From assembly GCF_030406905.1 (NCBI RefSeq), contig NZ_CP129137.1, positions 1,420,001 to 1,484,000 of the forward strand: a DNA stretch of 64,000 bases, in the 5' to 3' direction. Source of the DNA: Streptomyces sp. HUAS CB01. Its GTDB lineage: Bacteria; Actinomycetota; Actinomycetes; Streptomycetales; Streptomycetaceae. Below are positions 28,097 through 37,098 of the stretch, piece by piece. Numbering within the stretch: position 1 is the stretch's first letter; every line of letters begins with the position of its first letter. The notes under the pieces were generated by a model, which saw only the letters and a program-made list of their open reading frames with translations, had not been told where the DNA came from and did not search any database. The position numbers and the translations under genes are program-made.

Positions 28097-28114
28097 CTCA
28101 GACACATATCTGAG
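28097..28114. promoter_or_regulatory. inverted repeat upstream of the permease gene
   Basis: CTCAGA-N6-TCTGAG is a perfect 6+6 inverted repeat in an A/T-richer patch of the 243-bp gap 27937-28179. A third half-site-like TTTCAGAGG follows at 28118. A regulator-binding site for the permease promoter is plausible; no regulator is identified. Confidence 0.4.
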
Positions 28115-28179
28115 GTATTTCAGAGGTTGCGACAAGGTGAAGCAAGGTCATTCGGCGGCACCAGCGAGTGGTGGCTGCC

Positions 28180-28881
28180 TCAGGGGGCGAGGACGTCCAG
28201 CTCCTGGAGGGCCCCCACGGCGATCTCCCGGGTCAGTCGCTCGGCACGCTCCGCGTCGCCTTCGCGAACGGCTTCGGCGACCTGGACATGGAGGGTGACG
28301 GCGGCCGGGTCCGGGTCCTCGAACATCACCTGGTGGTGGGTGCGTCCCGTGAGCACCTCGGCCACGACGTCGCCGAGGCGGGCGAACATCTCGTTGCCGG
28401 AGGCGCTGAGCACGATGCGGTGGAAGGCGATGTCGTGCTTGAGGTAGCCCTCCAGCTGGTGGCCGCGGGAGGTGGCGACCATGCCGAGGGCGCACTCGGT
28501 GAGCGCTGCGCACTGGTCGGCCGTGGCGTTGCGGGCGGCGAGCCCGGCGGCGACCGGCTCGATCGCGGAGCGGAGCACGGTCAGGGAGCGGAGCTGCCGC
28601 GGCCGGTCGGCGCCGGCGAGCCGCCAGCGGATGACACGCGGGTCGTAGACGTTCCACTCGTCGGCCGGCCGGACGGTCACCCCGACGCGGCGCCGGGACT
28701 CGACGAGGTGCATCGACTCCAACACCCGGACCACTTCACGGACCACGGTGCGCGAGACGTCGAAGCGCTGGGCCACCTCGTCGGTGCGCAACACGCTCGC
28801 GGGCGGGTACTCGCCCGCGGTGATCGCCAGGCCGAGGCTGTCCAGAACGCGTGTGTGCAGCCCGTGGCCCTCTGTGGTCAT
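28180..28881 (-). CDS. gntR: FadR/GntR-family repressor of the gluconate operon
   Basis: A 233-aa transcription factor: N-terminal winged helix (VLRTDEVAQRFDVSRTVVREVVRVLESMHL region) and a C-terminal all-helical FCD domain with probable metal/effector ligands in HDIAFHRIVLSASGN and TLHVQVAEAVREGD. Divergent from gntK and gntP, so repression relieved by gluconate or 6-phosphogluconate is the natural inference. ATG 28881 has no Shine-Dalgarno; TACCCT lies 6 nt upstream, so the mRNA may be leaderless. Two candidate operators lie in the divergent promoter region. Confidence 0.88.
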   Translation of the reverse strand: MTTEGHGLHTRVLDSLGLAITAGEYPPASVLRTDEVAQRFDVSRTVVREVVRVLESMHLVESRRRVGVTVRPADEWNVYDPRVIRWRLAGADRPRQLRSLTVLRSAIEPVAAGLAARNATADQCAALTECALGMVATSRGHQLEGYLKHDIAFHRIVLSASGNEMFARLGDVVAEVLTGRTHHQVMFEDPDPAAVTLHVQVAEAVREGDAERAERLTREIAVGALQELDVLAP

Positions 28882-28914
28882 GGGCCAAGGGTACGGGGGC
28901 ACCACTCGTGAAGA

Positions 28915-28929
28915 AAAAGTATGACGTTT
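28915..28929. promoter_or_regulatory. candidate GntR operator 1
   Basis: An imperfect palindrome around GT-ATG-AC with A-run and T-run arms, fitting the FadR-subfamily core GTNNNAC. Its centre (28922) is 32 bp, about three helical turns, from the second site. Confidence 0.5.
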
Positions 28930-28945
28930 ATGTCTCAGGCTCTTG

Positions 28946-28962
28946 AATAAGTCGTACCTATT
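28946..28962. promoter_or_regulatory. candidate GntR operator 2 in the gntK promoter
   Basis: AATAAGTCGTACCTATT is a palindrome of form AATARGTNNNACYTATT, a strong match to the FadR-type NGTNNNACN core. It lies immediately after a TTGAAT (28943-28948) that could be the -35 of gntK, so a bound repressor would block the promoter. Confidence 0.6.
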
Positions 28963-29034
28963 AGGTTTCAGTAGCGCACGGCCCGACGTCCGACCGGCGT
29001 CCGGGCCGATGTCGACGAGGACAGCGAGGCACCT

Positions 29035-29544
29035 ATGAGCACCCCCCACGTGGTTGTGGTGATGGGCATGGCAGGGACCGGCAAGACCACCATCGGTCCC
29101 CTGATCGCCGAGGCACTGGGCGTTCCCTACGCCGAGGGCGACGACTTCCATCCCGCGGACAACATCGCCAAGATGTCCGCCGGCATCCCGCTGGACGACG
29201 CCGACCGCGAGCCCTGGCTGGACGCCATCGGCCGCTGGGCACACGGCAGGGCCGGGCTCGGCGGGGTCGTCAGCTGCTCCGCGCTGAAGCGGATCTACCG
29301 GGACCGGCTGCGGGCCGCCGCGCCGGACGTCGAGTTCCTCCATCTGACCGGCGACCGCGCGCTGATCGAGCGCCGGATGGCCGAACGCAAGGGCCACTTC
29401 ATGCCCACCGCGCTCCTCGACTCGCAGTTCGCCACCCTGCAGCCCCTGCAGGACGACGAGGCCGGCGTCGCCGTCGACGTCTCCGGCTCCCCCCAGGAAA
29501 TCACCGAGCGGGCCGTCGCCGCGCTGCGCCGGCTCGAGGACTGA
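29035..29544 (+). CDS. gntK: gluconokinase
   Basis: Phosphorylates D-gluconate to 6-phosphogluconate with ATP, feeding the pentose phosphate pathway. The 169-aa protein has the P-loop GMAGTGKT at 11-18, then EGDDFHPADNIAKMSAGIPL, the substrate-site signature of GntK, and VSCSALKRIYRDRLR. ATG 29035 with GAGG upstream. Nine bp precede gntP; the two form the operon controlled by the divergent regulator. Confidence 0.95.
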   Translation: MSTPHVVVVMGMAGTGKTTIGPLIAEALGVPYAEGDDFHPADNIAKMSAGIPLDDADREPWLDAIGRWAHGRAGLGGVVSCSALKRIYRDRLRAAAPDVEFLHLTGDRALIERRMAERKGHFMPTALLDSQFATLQPLQDDEAGVAVDVSGSPQEITERAVAALRRLED

Positions 29545-29553
29545 GGATTCACC

Positions 29554-30951
29554 GTGACCCGTCTCAGCGTCGAGATGCTGGCAGCGGACGCCACCGAGCC
29601 GATCACCTCGGCCGGCAACGCACAGCTCGGCATCGCCGTACTCGCCGGCATCGCCGTCATCGTCGTGCTCATCACCCGGTTCAAACTGCACGCCTTTCTG
29701 GCGCTGACGATCGGCTCACTGGCGCTGGGCGCCATCGCCGGTGCTCCGCTGGGCAAGACCATCGTGTCGTTCACCACCGGACTGGGCACCACCGTCGCCG
29801 GTGTCGGCGTACTGATCGCGCTGGGCGCGATCCTCGGCAAGCTGCTCGCCGACTCCGGCGGCGCGGACGAGATCGTCGACACGATCCTCGCCAAGGCCGG
29901 CGGCCGGGCGATGCCGTGGGCGATGGTCCTGATCGCCTCGATCATCGGCCTCCCCCTCTTCTTCGAGGTCGGCATCGTCCTACTGATCCCCGTGGTGCTC
30001 ATGGTCGCCAAGCGCGGCAACTACTCGCTGATGCGGATCGGCATCCCGGCCCTCGCCGGACTCTCCGTGATGCACGGCCTCATCCCGCCCCACCCCGGCC
30101 CGCTCGTGGCGATCGACGCCATCGGCGCGAACCTGGGCGTCACCCTGGCCCTCGGCCTCGTCGTCGCGATACCCACCGTCGTCATCGCCGGCCCGCTGTT
30201 CTCCAAGTACGCGGCCCGCTGGGTGGACATCGAGGCTCCCGAGGGCATGATCCCGCAGCGGGCGACCGAGGAGCTCGAGAAGCGCCCGAGCTTCGGGGCC
30301 ACGGTCTCCACCGTGCTGCTGCCGGTCGTCCTCATGATGTCCCACGCGCTGGTGGAGATCGTCGTCGACGACCCCGAGAACCCCCTCCAGCGGGTCACCG
30401 CCGTCATCGGCTCCCCGCTGATCGCCCTGCTCGCCGCAGTGATCGTGGGCATGTTCACGCTGGGCCGCGCCGCCGGCTTCTCCAAGGAGCGGATCGGCAG
30501 CACCGTCGAGAAGTCGCTCGCCCCGATCGCCGGCGTGCTGCTCATCGTCGGCGCGGGCGGTGGTTTCAAGACCACGCTGATCGACATCGGCGTCGGCCAG
30601 ATGATCCTGGACTTCTCCAAGAACTGGGCCATCCCGACCCTGCTGCTGGCCTGGCTGATCGCGGTGGCGATCCGTCTGGCAACGGGCTCCGCGACCGTGG
30701 CGACGATCTCCGCGGCCGGTCTCGTCGCCCCGCTCGCCGCGGACATGGGCACCGCGGAGGCGGCCCTGCTCGTGCTCGCCATCGGCGCCGGCTCGCTCTT
30801 CTTCAGCCATGTCAACGACGCCGGATTCTGGCTGGTGAAGGAGTACTTCGGGATGAACGTCGGCCAGACGGTGAAGACCTGGTCGGTGATGGAGACCATC
30901 ATCTCGGTGGTCGGCATCGTCTTCGTACTGCTGCTGTCCCTCGTGCTGTAG
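29554..30951 (+). CDS. gntP: gluconate permease
   Basis: GntP-family proton symporter of 465 aa with about 12-14 transmembrane segments, importing gluconate for the adjacent kinase. Landmarks include GLPLFFEVGIVLLIP, GLIPPHPGPLVA and the C-terminal ATGSATVATISAAGL and FSHVNDAGFWLVKEY segments that are diagnostic of the family. GTG 29554 follows GAGG by a short spacer. The stop is only 6 bp from that of the convergent cytochrome gene. Confidence 0.94.
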   Translation: MTRLSVEMLAADATEPITSAGNAQLGIAVLAGIAVIVVLITRFKLHAFLALTIGSLALGAIAGAPLGKTIVSFTTGLGTTVAGVGVLIALGAILGKLLADSGGADEIVDTILAKAGGRAMPWAMVLIASIIGLPLFFEVGIVLLIPVVLMVAKRGNYSLMRIGIPALAGLSVMHGLIPPHPGPLVAIDAIGANLGVTLALGLVVAIPTVVIAGPLFSKYAARWVDIEAPEGMIPQRATEELEKRPSFGATVSTVLLPVVLMMSHALVEIVVDDPENPLQRVTAVIGSPLIALLAAVIVGMFTLGRAAGFSKERIGSTVEKSLAPIAGVLLIVGAGGGFKTTLIDIGVGQMILDFSKNWAIPTLLLAWLIAVAIRLATGSATVATISAAGLVAPLAADMGTAEAALLVLAIGAGSLFFSHVNDAGFWLVKEYFGMNVGQTVKTWSVMETIISVVGIVFVLLLSLVL

Positions 30952-30957
30952 CGACGG

Positions 30958-31623
30958 TCAGTCCCGGTCGGGGTCCCACAGCGGGTGCTCCCGGCGGGCC
31001 CACGGGCGCTCGACCGACCCGGTGCGCATGCCACGGCGTGCCTCCGGGTCGGCGAGCGCCTTCGCGATGTGCCCGGCCAGGACGACGCCGATGGTGAGCG
31101 CCAGCCAGTCGTGCACGAACGTCGCCCCGTTGCGCCAGACCAGCGGGGCGAGTCGCGTGAACCACATCAGCAGCCCCGTGCCGAGCATCACGAGCACCGC
31201 GCCCGCGATCCACGCGGCGTACAGCTTCTGCCCGGCGTTGAACTTGCCGGCCGGGCGCTGCCCGGGGCCGTGCCGGCGGCGGAGCGCGGACCGCAGCCAG
31301 GTGCGGTCGTGCGGCCCGAAGCGGTTCAGCCGCCGCAGGTCCCTCCGGAACGCTCGGGAGGCCAGGCCCAGCAGGAACGGCACCGGGAGGAGCAGCCCCG
31401 ACCACTCGTGCAGGGTCACCACGAGCCCGCGGCGGCCCACGAGCTCGGCGAGGCCCGGCACGTACAGGCACGCGGCCGTCGCGACGCACAGCAGCATCAG
31501 TGCCGCGGTGGCGCGGTGCACCAGGCGTTCGGCCGGGCTGAACCTCCTTACACGGTGCGGGGGTTCAGACGGTGGGGGCGTCGTCGCGGCCGTTCGACCG
31601 GCCGACCCAGGCGTCGATGTCAT
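30958..31623 (-). CDS. cytochrome b561-like membrane subunit
   Basis: A 221-aa integral membrane protein with four predicted helices and His residues suited to b-heme binding (RLVHRATA, TLHEWSGLLL, FVHDWLALTIG, AGHIAKALA). It probably takes electrons from, or passes them to, the co-encoded molybdopterin oxidoreductase at the membrane. ATG 31623 has GGGAGGAG 8 nt upstream, inside the upstream gene, so the 59-nt overlap with that gene is real. The 3' end nearly touches gntP. Confidence 0.85.
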   Translation of the reverse strand: MTSTPGSAGRTAATTPPPSEPPHRVRRFSPAERLVHRATAALMLLCVATAACLYVPGLAELVGRRGLVVTLHEWSGLLLPVPFLLGLASRAFRRDLRRLNRFGPHDRTWLRSALRRRHGPGQRPAGKFNAGQKLYAAWIAGAVLVMLGTGLLMWFTRLAPLVWRNGATFVHDWLALTIGVVLAGHIAKALADPEARRGMRTGSVERPWARREHPLWDPDRD

Positions 31624-32569
31624 AGCCTCGCTCCTCCCAGTAACCGGGGCGCACGTCCCGGGTCAGGGAGATCCCGGAGAGCCATTTCGCGGACTTGTAG
31701 AAGTACATGGGTGCGACGTACAGCCGCACCGGGCCGCCGTGCGCGTGGGAGAGCGGTTCGTCCCGCATCCGCAGGCAGACCAGGACGTCCGAGCGGCGGG
31801 CCTGGTCGAGGGTCAGGCTCTCGCTGTACACGCCGTCGAAGCAGGTGAAGCGGACCGCACGGGCCTCCGGCCGGACACCCACGGCGTCCAGCAGGTCCGC
31901 CAGCCGGACGCCTTCGAACGGGGTGTCGGGGACGCGCCAGCCCGTCACGCACTGGACGTCGCGTACGAGGCGGGTCTGCGGCAGCCTGCGCAGGGCGGCG
32001 AGGGTGAACTCGGCGGGGCGCTCGACCAGTCCGCCGACGGTGAGCCGGTAGTCGGTGGGGGTCTTCCGGGGCACGGAGGAGGCGACCGAGTAGTAGCGGA
32101 ACCCGCCGCCGTTGGGCAGCAGTCCGGTGAGCTTGGTCGGGTCCTTGTCGGCGACCGACCCGAGGAAGGCTTCGAGACCGCGCTGGAGCCAGGGCGCGGC
32201 GGCGACGCCCGCTGCGCCGAGGCCGAGCACCGCGAGCACGGTGCGCCGTCCGACGGGTGCGCCCTCCGCGTCCGCGTCCGGGGCCGGGGTCGGGGCCGGG
32301 GCCGGTTCCAGGTCCGGCTCCGGAGCCGGTTCCAGGTCCCGGGCCGCCGACGCGCCCGGGGCCAGGTCGGGTTCCGAGCCCCGGGCCGGTTCCCGGGCCG
32401 GGGCCGGTTCCCGGGCCGGAGCCGGGGCCGCCGATGCCCCCGGGGCCTGGGGCGTTCCCGGACTCGCCGAGGCGCCCGTGGACGGGACCGGCGGTGTGCC
32501 CGGGGCCGCCGAGGGACGCGGGGGCGGGTCGGACGGCGCCGGGCCCGGGGGCGGGGTGGTTGCGTTCAC
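31565..32569 (-). CDS. molybdopterin-dependent oxidoreductase (SUOX/MsrP fold)
   Basis: A 334-aa protein: a long Pro/Ala-rich N-terminal stretch (1-105) with repeated APAREPA units, then an Arg-Arg followed by a hydrophobic segment (about 107-125, GRRTVLAVLGLGAAG) as Tat-like export signal or membrane anchor, then an oxidoreductase molybdopterin domain. The molybdenum-ligating Cys is in RDVQCVTGW. Possible substrates include sulfite, sulfoxides or methionine sulfoxide. GTG 32569 is the only start that opens the frame and its Shine-Dalgarno is too close, so the true start could be internal. It overlaps the cytochrome b gene by 59 nt, indicating a two-subunit enzyme. Confidence 0.8.
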   Translation of the reverse strand: MNATTPPPGPAPSDPPPRPSAAPGTPPVPSTGASASPGTPQAPGASAAPAPAREPAPAREPARGSEPDLAPGASAARDLEPAPEPDLEPAPAPTPAPDADAEGAPVGRRTVLAVLGLGAAGVAAAPWLQRGLEAFLGSVADKDPTKLTGLLPNGGGFRYYSVASSVPRKTPTDYRLTVGGLVERPAEFTLAALRRLPQTRLVRDVQCVTGWRVPDTPFEGVRLADLLDAVGVRPEARAVRFTCFDGVYSESLTLDQARRSDVLVCLRMRDEPLSHAHGGPVRLYVAPMYFYKSAKWLSGISLTRDVRPGYWEERGYDIDAWVGRSNGRDDAPTV

Positions 32570-32632
32570 CCCTCGATTCGAGCACCCGCGGCCGCCGGGA
32601 TCCAGCGGCCGCGGGTGTCCGTCAGACTTCCG

Positions 32633-34198
32633 TCACACCTGGGCGCCGGGCGCGGGCTCCGTCCCGGCTGCCTGCTCCAGCCGGAAGGCCTCGTTGCCGA
32701 GCCCGATCCGGGCGTGCACCTCGGGGCGCACCGACTTCAGGACCGCGCCGTAGACCAGACCCCCGACCAGGGCGGCGCCGATGATGCCGGGCAGGATCCA
32801 GCTCAGCCAGGAGCCGGGGCCGGCGCCGATCAGCACGTCGAAGTCCTTCACCGTGTAGACGGCGATCGCCAGGAGGGCGAGACCCGCGAGGCCGGAGGAG
32901 ACGAGCCGCCAGGCCTGCGGTCCGGCCGCGCCGCGTCGTACGAAGAAGGCGATCACGGCGAAGGAGGCCGCCGCCATCAGCAGGATCACCCCGAGTGCCC
33001 CGATGTTGCCCATCCAGGTGAACAGGCGCAGCACCGGAGTGGTCGGGTCGCCCGCGGGCATGGAGTCGGTGGCGGCGAAGGCCACGATCACCGCGACGGA
33101 GACGACGGACTGGAGCACCGAGCCGGTGGCGGGGGCGCCGCTCGTACGGTTCGTCCGGCCGAAGCCGGCGGGCAGCAGTCCCTCGCGGCCCATGGCGAAC
33201 GCGTACCGCGCGACGACGTTGTGGAAGCTGAGCAGCGCCGCGAACATGCCCGTCACGAAGAGGACGTGCAGCACGTCGGTGAAGGTCGCGCCGAGTCGGC
33301 TGCCGGTGAGCGAGAACAGCAGCCCGGGGCCCTGCTCGGCCGCCTCGCGGGTGACGGCGCCGGGGCCCGTGGCGACGGTGAGCGCCCAGGCGCTGAGCGC
33401 GAGGAACAGCGCGGCGTAGCCGACGGCGAGGAACATCACGCGCGAGACGACGACCTGGGGGCGGCTGGTCTCCTCCGCGTACACCGGGGACTGCTCGAAG
33501 CCGACGAACGCGGCGATGCAGAAGCACAGGGCGGTGCCGAGGCCCGCGCCGGTGAGGGTGCCGGGGTCGAAGGCGCTCAGGGAGAGGCCCTCGGGGCCGG
33601 GGTCGGTGACGGCGGCGACGTCGAAGACGACGACGAGGGCGCACTCGACCACGAGGAGGACGCCGAGCACCTTGGCGTTGAGGTCGATCTTGAGCCAGCC
33701 CAGCACGGCGACGACGGCGGCGGCGGCGAGCGCGGGGACCCACCAGGCGACGGTGAGGTCGAGGTGGGTGGCGAGCAGGCCCGAGACCTCGAAGCCGAGG
33801 ATGCCGTAGATGCCGACCTGCATCGCGCTGTACGCGACGAGGGCGACGAGTGCGGCCCCGGCGCCCGAGGTGGCGCCGAGGCCGCGGGCTATGTAGGCGT
33901 AGAAGGCGCCGGCGTTGTGGACGTGGCGGCTCATCTCGGCGTAGCCGACGCTGAACAGCAACAGGACGACACCGAGGATGACGTACAGCAGGGGCTGGCC
34001 GACGATGCCCATCACGCCGTAGACGGTGGGCATGACCCCGGCCACGACCATCAGCGGTGCGCTGGCGGCGAGGACCGAGAGCAGCAGGCCCGCGGTGCCG
34101 AGCCGGTCGGCGCGCAGCGCCCGTTCCTGGCCTTTGTAGGTGTTGATCTCGCTCGTGCTGGTGGCGCTCGTGCTGGTGCTCGAACTGGCCGGCGGCAT
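32633..34198 (-). CDS. APC family permease
   Basis: A 521-aa amino acid/amine transporter with about 12-14 membrane helices. The first 20 residues are Ser/Thr-rich (SSSTSTSATSTSE), then helix 1 holds SVLAASAPLMVVAGVMP. The family signature FVGFEQSPVYAEETSRP lies in the central loop, followed by FHNVVARYAFAMGREGLLP. Substrate unknown; related to ethanolamine/polyamine-type carriers. ATG 34198 with AAGGGA upstream. It is 30 bp after the TPR-like gene on the same strand, so probably co-transcribed. Confidence 0.86.
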   Translation of the reverse strand: MPPASSSTSTSATSTSEINTYKGQERALRADRLGTAGLLLSVLAASAPLMVVAGVMPTVYGVMGIVGQPLLYVILGVVLLLFSVGYAEMSRHVHNAGAFYAYIARGLGATSGAGAALVALVAYSAMQVGIYGILGFEVSGLLATHLDLTVAWWVPALAAAAVVAVLGWLKIDLNAKVLGVLLVVECALVVVFDVAAVTDPGPEGLSLSAFDPGTLTGAGLGTALCFCIAAFVGFEQSPVYAEETSRPQVVVSRVMFLAVGYAALFLALSAWALTVATGPGAVTREAAEQGPGLLFSLTGSRLGATFTDVLHVLFVTGMFAALLSFHNVVARYAFAMGREGLLPAGFGRTNRTSGAPATGSVLQSVVSVAVIVAFAATDSMPAGDPTTPVLRLFTWMGNIGALGVILLMAAASFAVIAFFVRRGAAGPQAWRLVSSGLAGLALLAIAVYTVKDFDVLIGAGPGSWLSWILPGIIGAALVGGLVYGAVLKSVRPEVHARIGLGNEAFRLEQAAGTEPAPGAQV

Positions 34199-34228
34199 GG
34201 CGGGGCGGTCCCTTCGGGGATGGGTCGT

Positions 34229-35185
34229 TCAGGCGGAGCCGAGCGCGGCGTCGCGCGCGGCCTGGAAGGCGTGGTGCGGGTCCCGGTCCGGGTAGGACCA
34301 GGGGTCTGGGGTGGCGTGCGGCCCGATGCGGTGGAACAGCGCTGCCGCCTCGGCGGATCGGCCCTCGCAGTACTTGGCGTGGGCGAGGAAGTTGAGGTCG
34401 AGGCGGTTGCGCGGGTGGTCCTCGCCCTCCCACTCCAGCCACCAGTCGAAGGCGGCCTTCATCACCTGGCGGGCCCGCCGGCCGGTCCAGTGGCCGGAGG
34501 CGACGGGGTCGGCGGGCTCGCCGCCGGCCGCGGCCAGCACCCGGTAGCGCTCGGCGTGCGCGACGACGGGCAGGACGGCGAGCGGGGAGTCGGCCGGGGC
34601 CTGTTCGGCCGCCCAGGACGCGAAGTCGTACACCTCGTGGAGCGGGTCCTGGCCCGCGCCGGCGTGGCGTTCGGCGAGCCGGGCGGCCATCAGATGGTGG
34701 GCGTGGTGGTGCTCGGCGTGGCGGACGCGCACCTCGTCGAAGAGGCGGACGACCTCCTCCTCGGTGCCCAGGGTGCGGGCGAGGAGCAACTGGGCGAGCC
34801 ACGGGGTGGGGTCGTGGGGCGCGAGCTCGGCCGCCGCCAGGCAGGCGGCCCTCGCGGACTCCGGCCGTTCCTTGCCCCGCAGGGCGGCCTTGACCTCGGC
34901 GCAGGCGAGCAGCGCGGCCGCGTCGGGGCTGCCGGGCTCCGCGAGGAGCCAGTCGCGCGCCCAGGCGGCGCTCGACGGCGGCTCGCCGAGGACGACGAGC
35001 CGATGGCCCCGGCGGTCCCAGTCGTCCCCGGTCGCGGTGAGCATCGAGCGCACGGCGCTCCACCGACCCTGGGTCAACTGACTGCGCACGGACACGAGTT
35101 CGGTGTCGTCGAGTGCGGGGTCGAAGGACTGACCGGAGCGCCCGGCGCGACGGCGGCGGCCGAGCGGAGGCGGAGGTGGGGGCAT
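34229..35185 (-). CDS. conserved hypothetical, TPR-like helical protein
   Basis: A 318-aa soluble helical protein. After a Pro-rich start (six prolines) and basic GRRRRAGR, it contains repeated helix pairs such as LLACAEVKAALRG, ARAACLAAAELAPHDPTPWLAQLLLART and NFLAHAKYCEGRSAEAAALFHRIG, suggesting a tetratricopeptide-like solenoid. A His-rich patch (AEHHHAHHLMAARLAERH) is notable. ATG 35185 is chosen over the in-frame start at 35236 because the latter adds unrelated residues. Function unknown; upstream of and probably co-transcribed with the APC permease. Confidence 0.72.
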   Translation of the reverse strand: MPPPPPPLGRRRRAGRSGQSFDPALDDTELVSVRSQLTQGRWSAVRSMLTATGDDWDRRGHRLVVLGEPPSSAAWARDWLLAEPGSPDAAALLACAEVKAALRGKERPESARAACLAAAELAPHDPTPWLAQLLLARTLGTEEEVVRLFDEVRVRHAEHHHAHHLMAARLAERHAGAGQDPLHEVYDFASWAAEQAPADSPLAVLPVVAHAERYRVLAAAGGEPADPVASGHWTGRRARQVMKAAFDWWLEWEGEDHPRNRLDLNFLAHAKYCEGRSAEAAALFHRIGPHATPDPWSYPDRDPHHAFQAARDAALGSA

Positions 35186-35442
35186 CCGCGTTGCTACTTT
35201 CACATCAGGCTGTGAGCGAATGATCGCGCTCAGCAAAGCGGTAGGGAAGGCTCCCCGTCAAGGCCGGCCCTTCCACAAGCCCGCCGTTGCCCATCCGCGC
35301 CATGCGGGACAGGGCGGCTCGACCACCGCTCAGCCGGTCGGTCGGTGCCGCTGTCCTGCGGCGATACCATGCAACTCGTCGCACACGATGCTCTCCTGAC
35401 GAAGCGTCATGTCTCACCGGCGCCACGTCGTCGCGGCCCCGG
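35186..35442. other. intergenic region with an inverted repeat
   Basis: A 257-bp gap between two leftward genes. TGAGCG (35213-35218) and CGCTCA (35227-35232) form a perfect inverted repeat with 8 bp between, about 28 bp upstream of the TPR-like gene, where an operator would lie. Nothing else is convincing. Confidence 0.4.
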
Positions 35443-37098
35443 TCACGACACCGCCTTCGCCGCCGCCCGGCCCGCCGCACGCCCCGAGAAGATGCAACCG
35501 CCGAGGAAGGTCCCCTCCAGCGAGCGGTAGCCGTGGACGCCGCCGCCGCCGAACCCGGCCGCCTCGCCCGCCGCGTACAGCCCGGGCAGCGGCTCGCCGC
35601 CGTCGGCGAGGACCCGGGACGAGAGGTCCGTCTCCAGGCCGCCGAGCGACTTCCGGGTGAGGATGTTGAGCCGTACGGCGATGAGGGGACCGGCCCCGGG
35701 GTCGAGGATGCGGTGCGGGGACGCGGTGCGGATGAGCTTGTCGCCGAGGTACTTGCGGGCGCCGCGGATGGCCGTGACCTGCAGGTCCTTGGTGAAGGGG
35801 TTGGCCATCTCCCGGTCGCGGGCGATGATCTCGCGGCGCAGTGCGGCCTCGTCGACGAGGGGTTCCTTGGTGAGCGCGTTCATGCCGCGCACCAGCGCCG
35901 TCAGGTCCTTCTCGACGACGAAGTCGGCCCCGTTGTCCATGAACGCCCTGACGGGACCGGGGACTTCGGCCCGCGCCCGGCCGATGACCCCGCGGACGGA
36001 GCGGCCGGTGAGGTCGGGGTTCTGCTCGCTGCCGGAGAGGGCGAACTCCTTGCCGATGATGCGCTGGTTGAGCACGAACCAGGTGTGGTCGTGGCCGGAC
36101 CGGGTGATGTGCTCCAGCGTCCCGAGCGTGTCGAAGCCCGGGAACAGCGGCACCGGCAGCCGCCGTCCGCGCGCGTCCAGCCAGAGCGAGGACGGCCCGG
36201 GCAGGATGCGGATGCCGTGCCGGGCCCAGATGGGGTTCCAGTTCTCGATGCCCTCGGTGTAGTGCCACATGCGGTCGCGGTTGATGTGGCGGGCGCCGGC
36301 CGACTCGGCGATGCCGAGCATCAGTCCGTCGACGTGGGCCGGGACGCCGGAGAGCAGCTTCGCGGGCGGGGTGCCGAGCCGCTCGGGCCACTGGGCGCGG
36401 ACGAGGTCGTGGTTGCCGCCGATGCCGCCGGAGGTGACGACGACGGCCTGGGCGCGGAGTTCGAACGACCCGGTGACCTCCCGGCTGCTCGCCTCGCCCC
36501 GTTCCACCGCGGACGGCTCCAGGATCTCGCCGGTGACGGTGTCGAGGGCGCCCGAGGTACGGCCGAGCCCGGTCACCCGGTGACGGAAGCGCAGTTCGAC
36601 CAGCCCGCGGGCGACGCCTTCCCGCACCCGGCGCTCGAACGGCTCGACGATGCCGGGCCCGGTCCCCCAGGTGATGTGGAAGCGGGGCACCGAGTTGCCG
36701 TGCCCGTTCGCGTCGTAACCGCCGCGCTCGGCCCAGCCGACGACCGGGAAGAACCTGACGCCCTGCGCGTGCAGCCAGGGCCGCTTCTCGCCTGCGGCGA
36801 AGTCGACGTAGGCCTCCGCCCAGCGGCGCGGCCAGTGGTCCTCGTCGCGGTCGAACCCGGCCGTGCCGAGCCAGTCCTGGAGTGCCAGGTCATGGCTGTC
36901 CCTGATGCGCATCCGGCGCTGCTCCGGCGAGTCGACGAAGAACAGTCCGCCGAACGACCAGTGGGCCTGCCCGCCCATCGACCGCTCCGGCTCCTGGTCG
37001 AGCAGGACGACCTTCCGCCCGGCGTCGACGAGCTCGGCGGTGGCGACGAGCCCCGCCAGCCCTGCCCCGATCACGATGACATCGGCGTCGTACGCCAT
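35443..37098 (-). CDS. FAD-binding dehydrogenase (fumarate reductase/KstD-like)
   Basis: A 551-aa flavoprotein of the FAD_binding_2 family. The N-terminus has GAGLAGLVATAELVDAG (FAD dinucleotide fold), followed by a GGQAHWSFGGLFF signature. The C-terminus has GLYAAGEAAGFGGGGVHGYRSLEGTFLGGC, the second FAD-contact region. It resembles bacterial proteins annotated as FAD-binding dehydrogenases near 3-ketosteroid dehydrogenases, but the substrate is not clear. ATG 37098 has GAGGGGGA 8 nt upstream. Divergent from the NUDIX gene. Confidence 0.88.
   Translation of the reverse strand: MAYDADVIVIGAGLAGLVATAELVDAGRKVVLLDQEPERSMGGQAHWSFGGLFFVDSPEQRRMRIRDSHDLALQDWLGTAGFDRDEDHWPRRWAEAYVDFAAGEKRPWLHAQGVRFFPVVGWAERGGYDANGHGNSVPRFHITWGTGPGIVEPFERRVREGVARGLVELRFRHRVTGLGRTSGALDTVTGEILEPSAVERGEASSREVTGSFELRAQAVVVTSGGIGGNHDLVRAQWPERLGTPPAKLLSGVPAHVDGLMLGIAESAGARHINRDRMWHYTEGIENWNPIWARHGIRILPGPSSLWLDARGRRLPVPLFPGFDTLGTLEHITRSGHDHTWFVLNQRIIGKEFALSGSEQNPDLTGRSVRGVIGRARAEVPGPVRAFMDNGADFVVEKDLTALVRGMNALTKEPLVDEAALRREIIARDREMANPFTKDLQVTAIRGARKYLGDKLIRTASPHRILDPGAGPLIAVRLNILTRKSLGGLETDLSSRVLADGGEPLPGLYAAGEAAGFGGGGVHGYRSLEGTFLGGCIFSGRAAGRAAAKAVS

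Noticed and set aside
31022..35215. A 1397-codon rightward open frame, plus other very long antisense frames (5205-8297, 25228-28113, 55970-57280)
   Set aside because: They run opposite or out of frame to well-recognised genes (the molybdopterin/cytochrome/APC genes, GH31, MscR/permease, ACAD) and have Arg/Gly/His-rich composition typical of shadow frames in 70+ % GC DNA.
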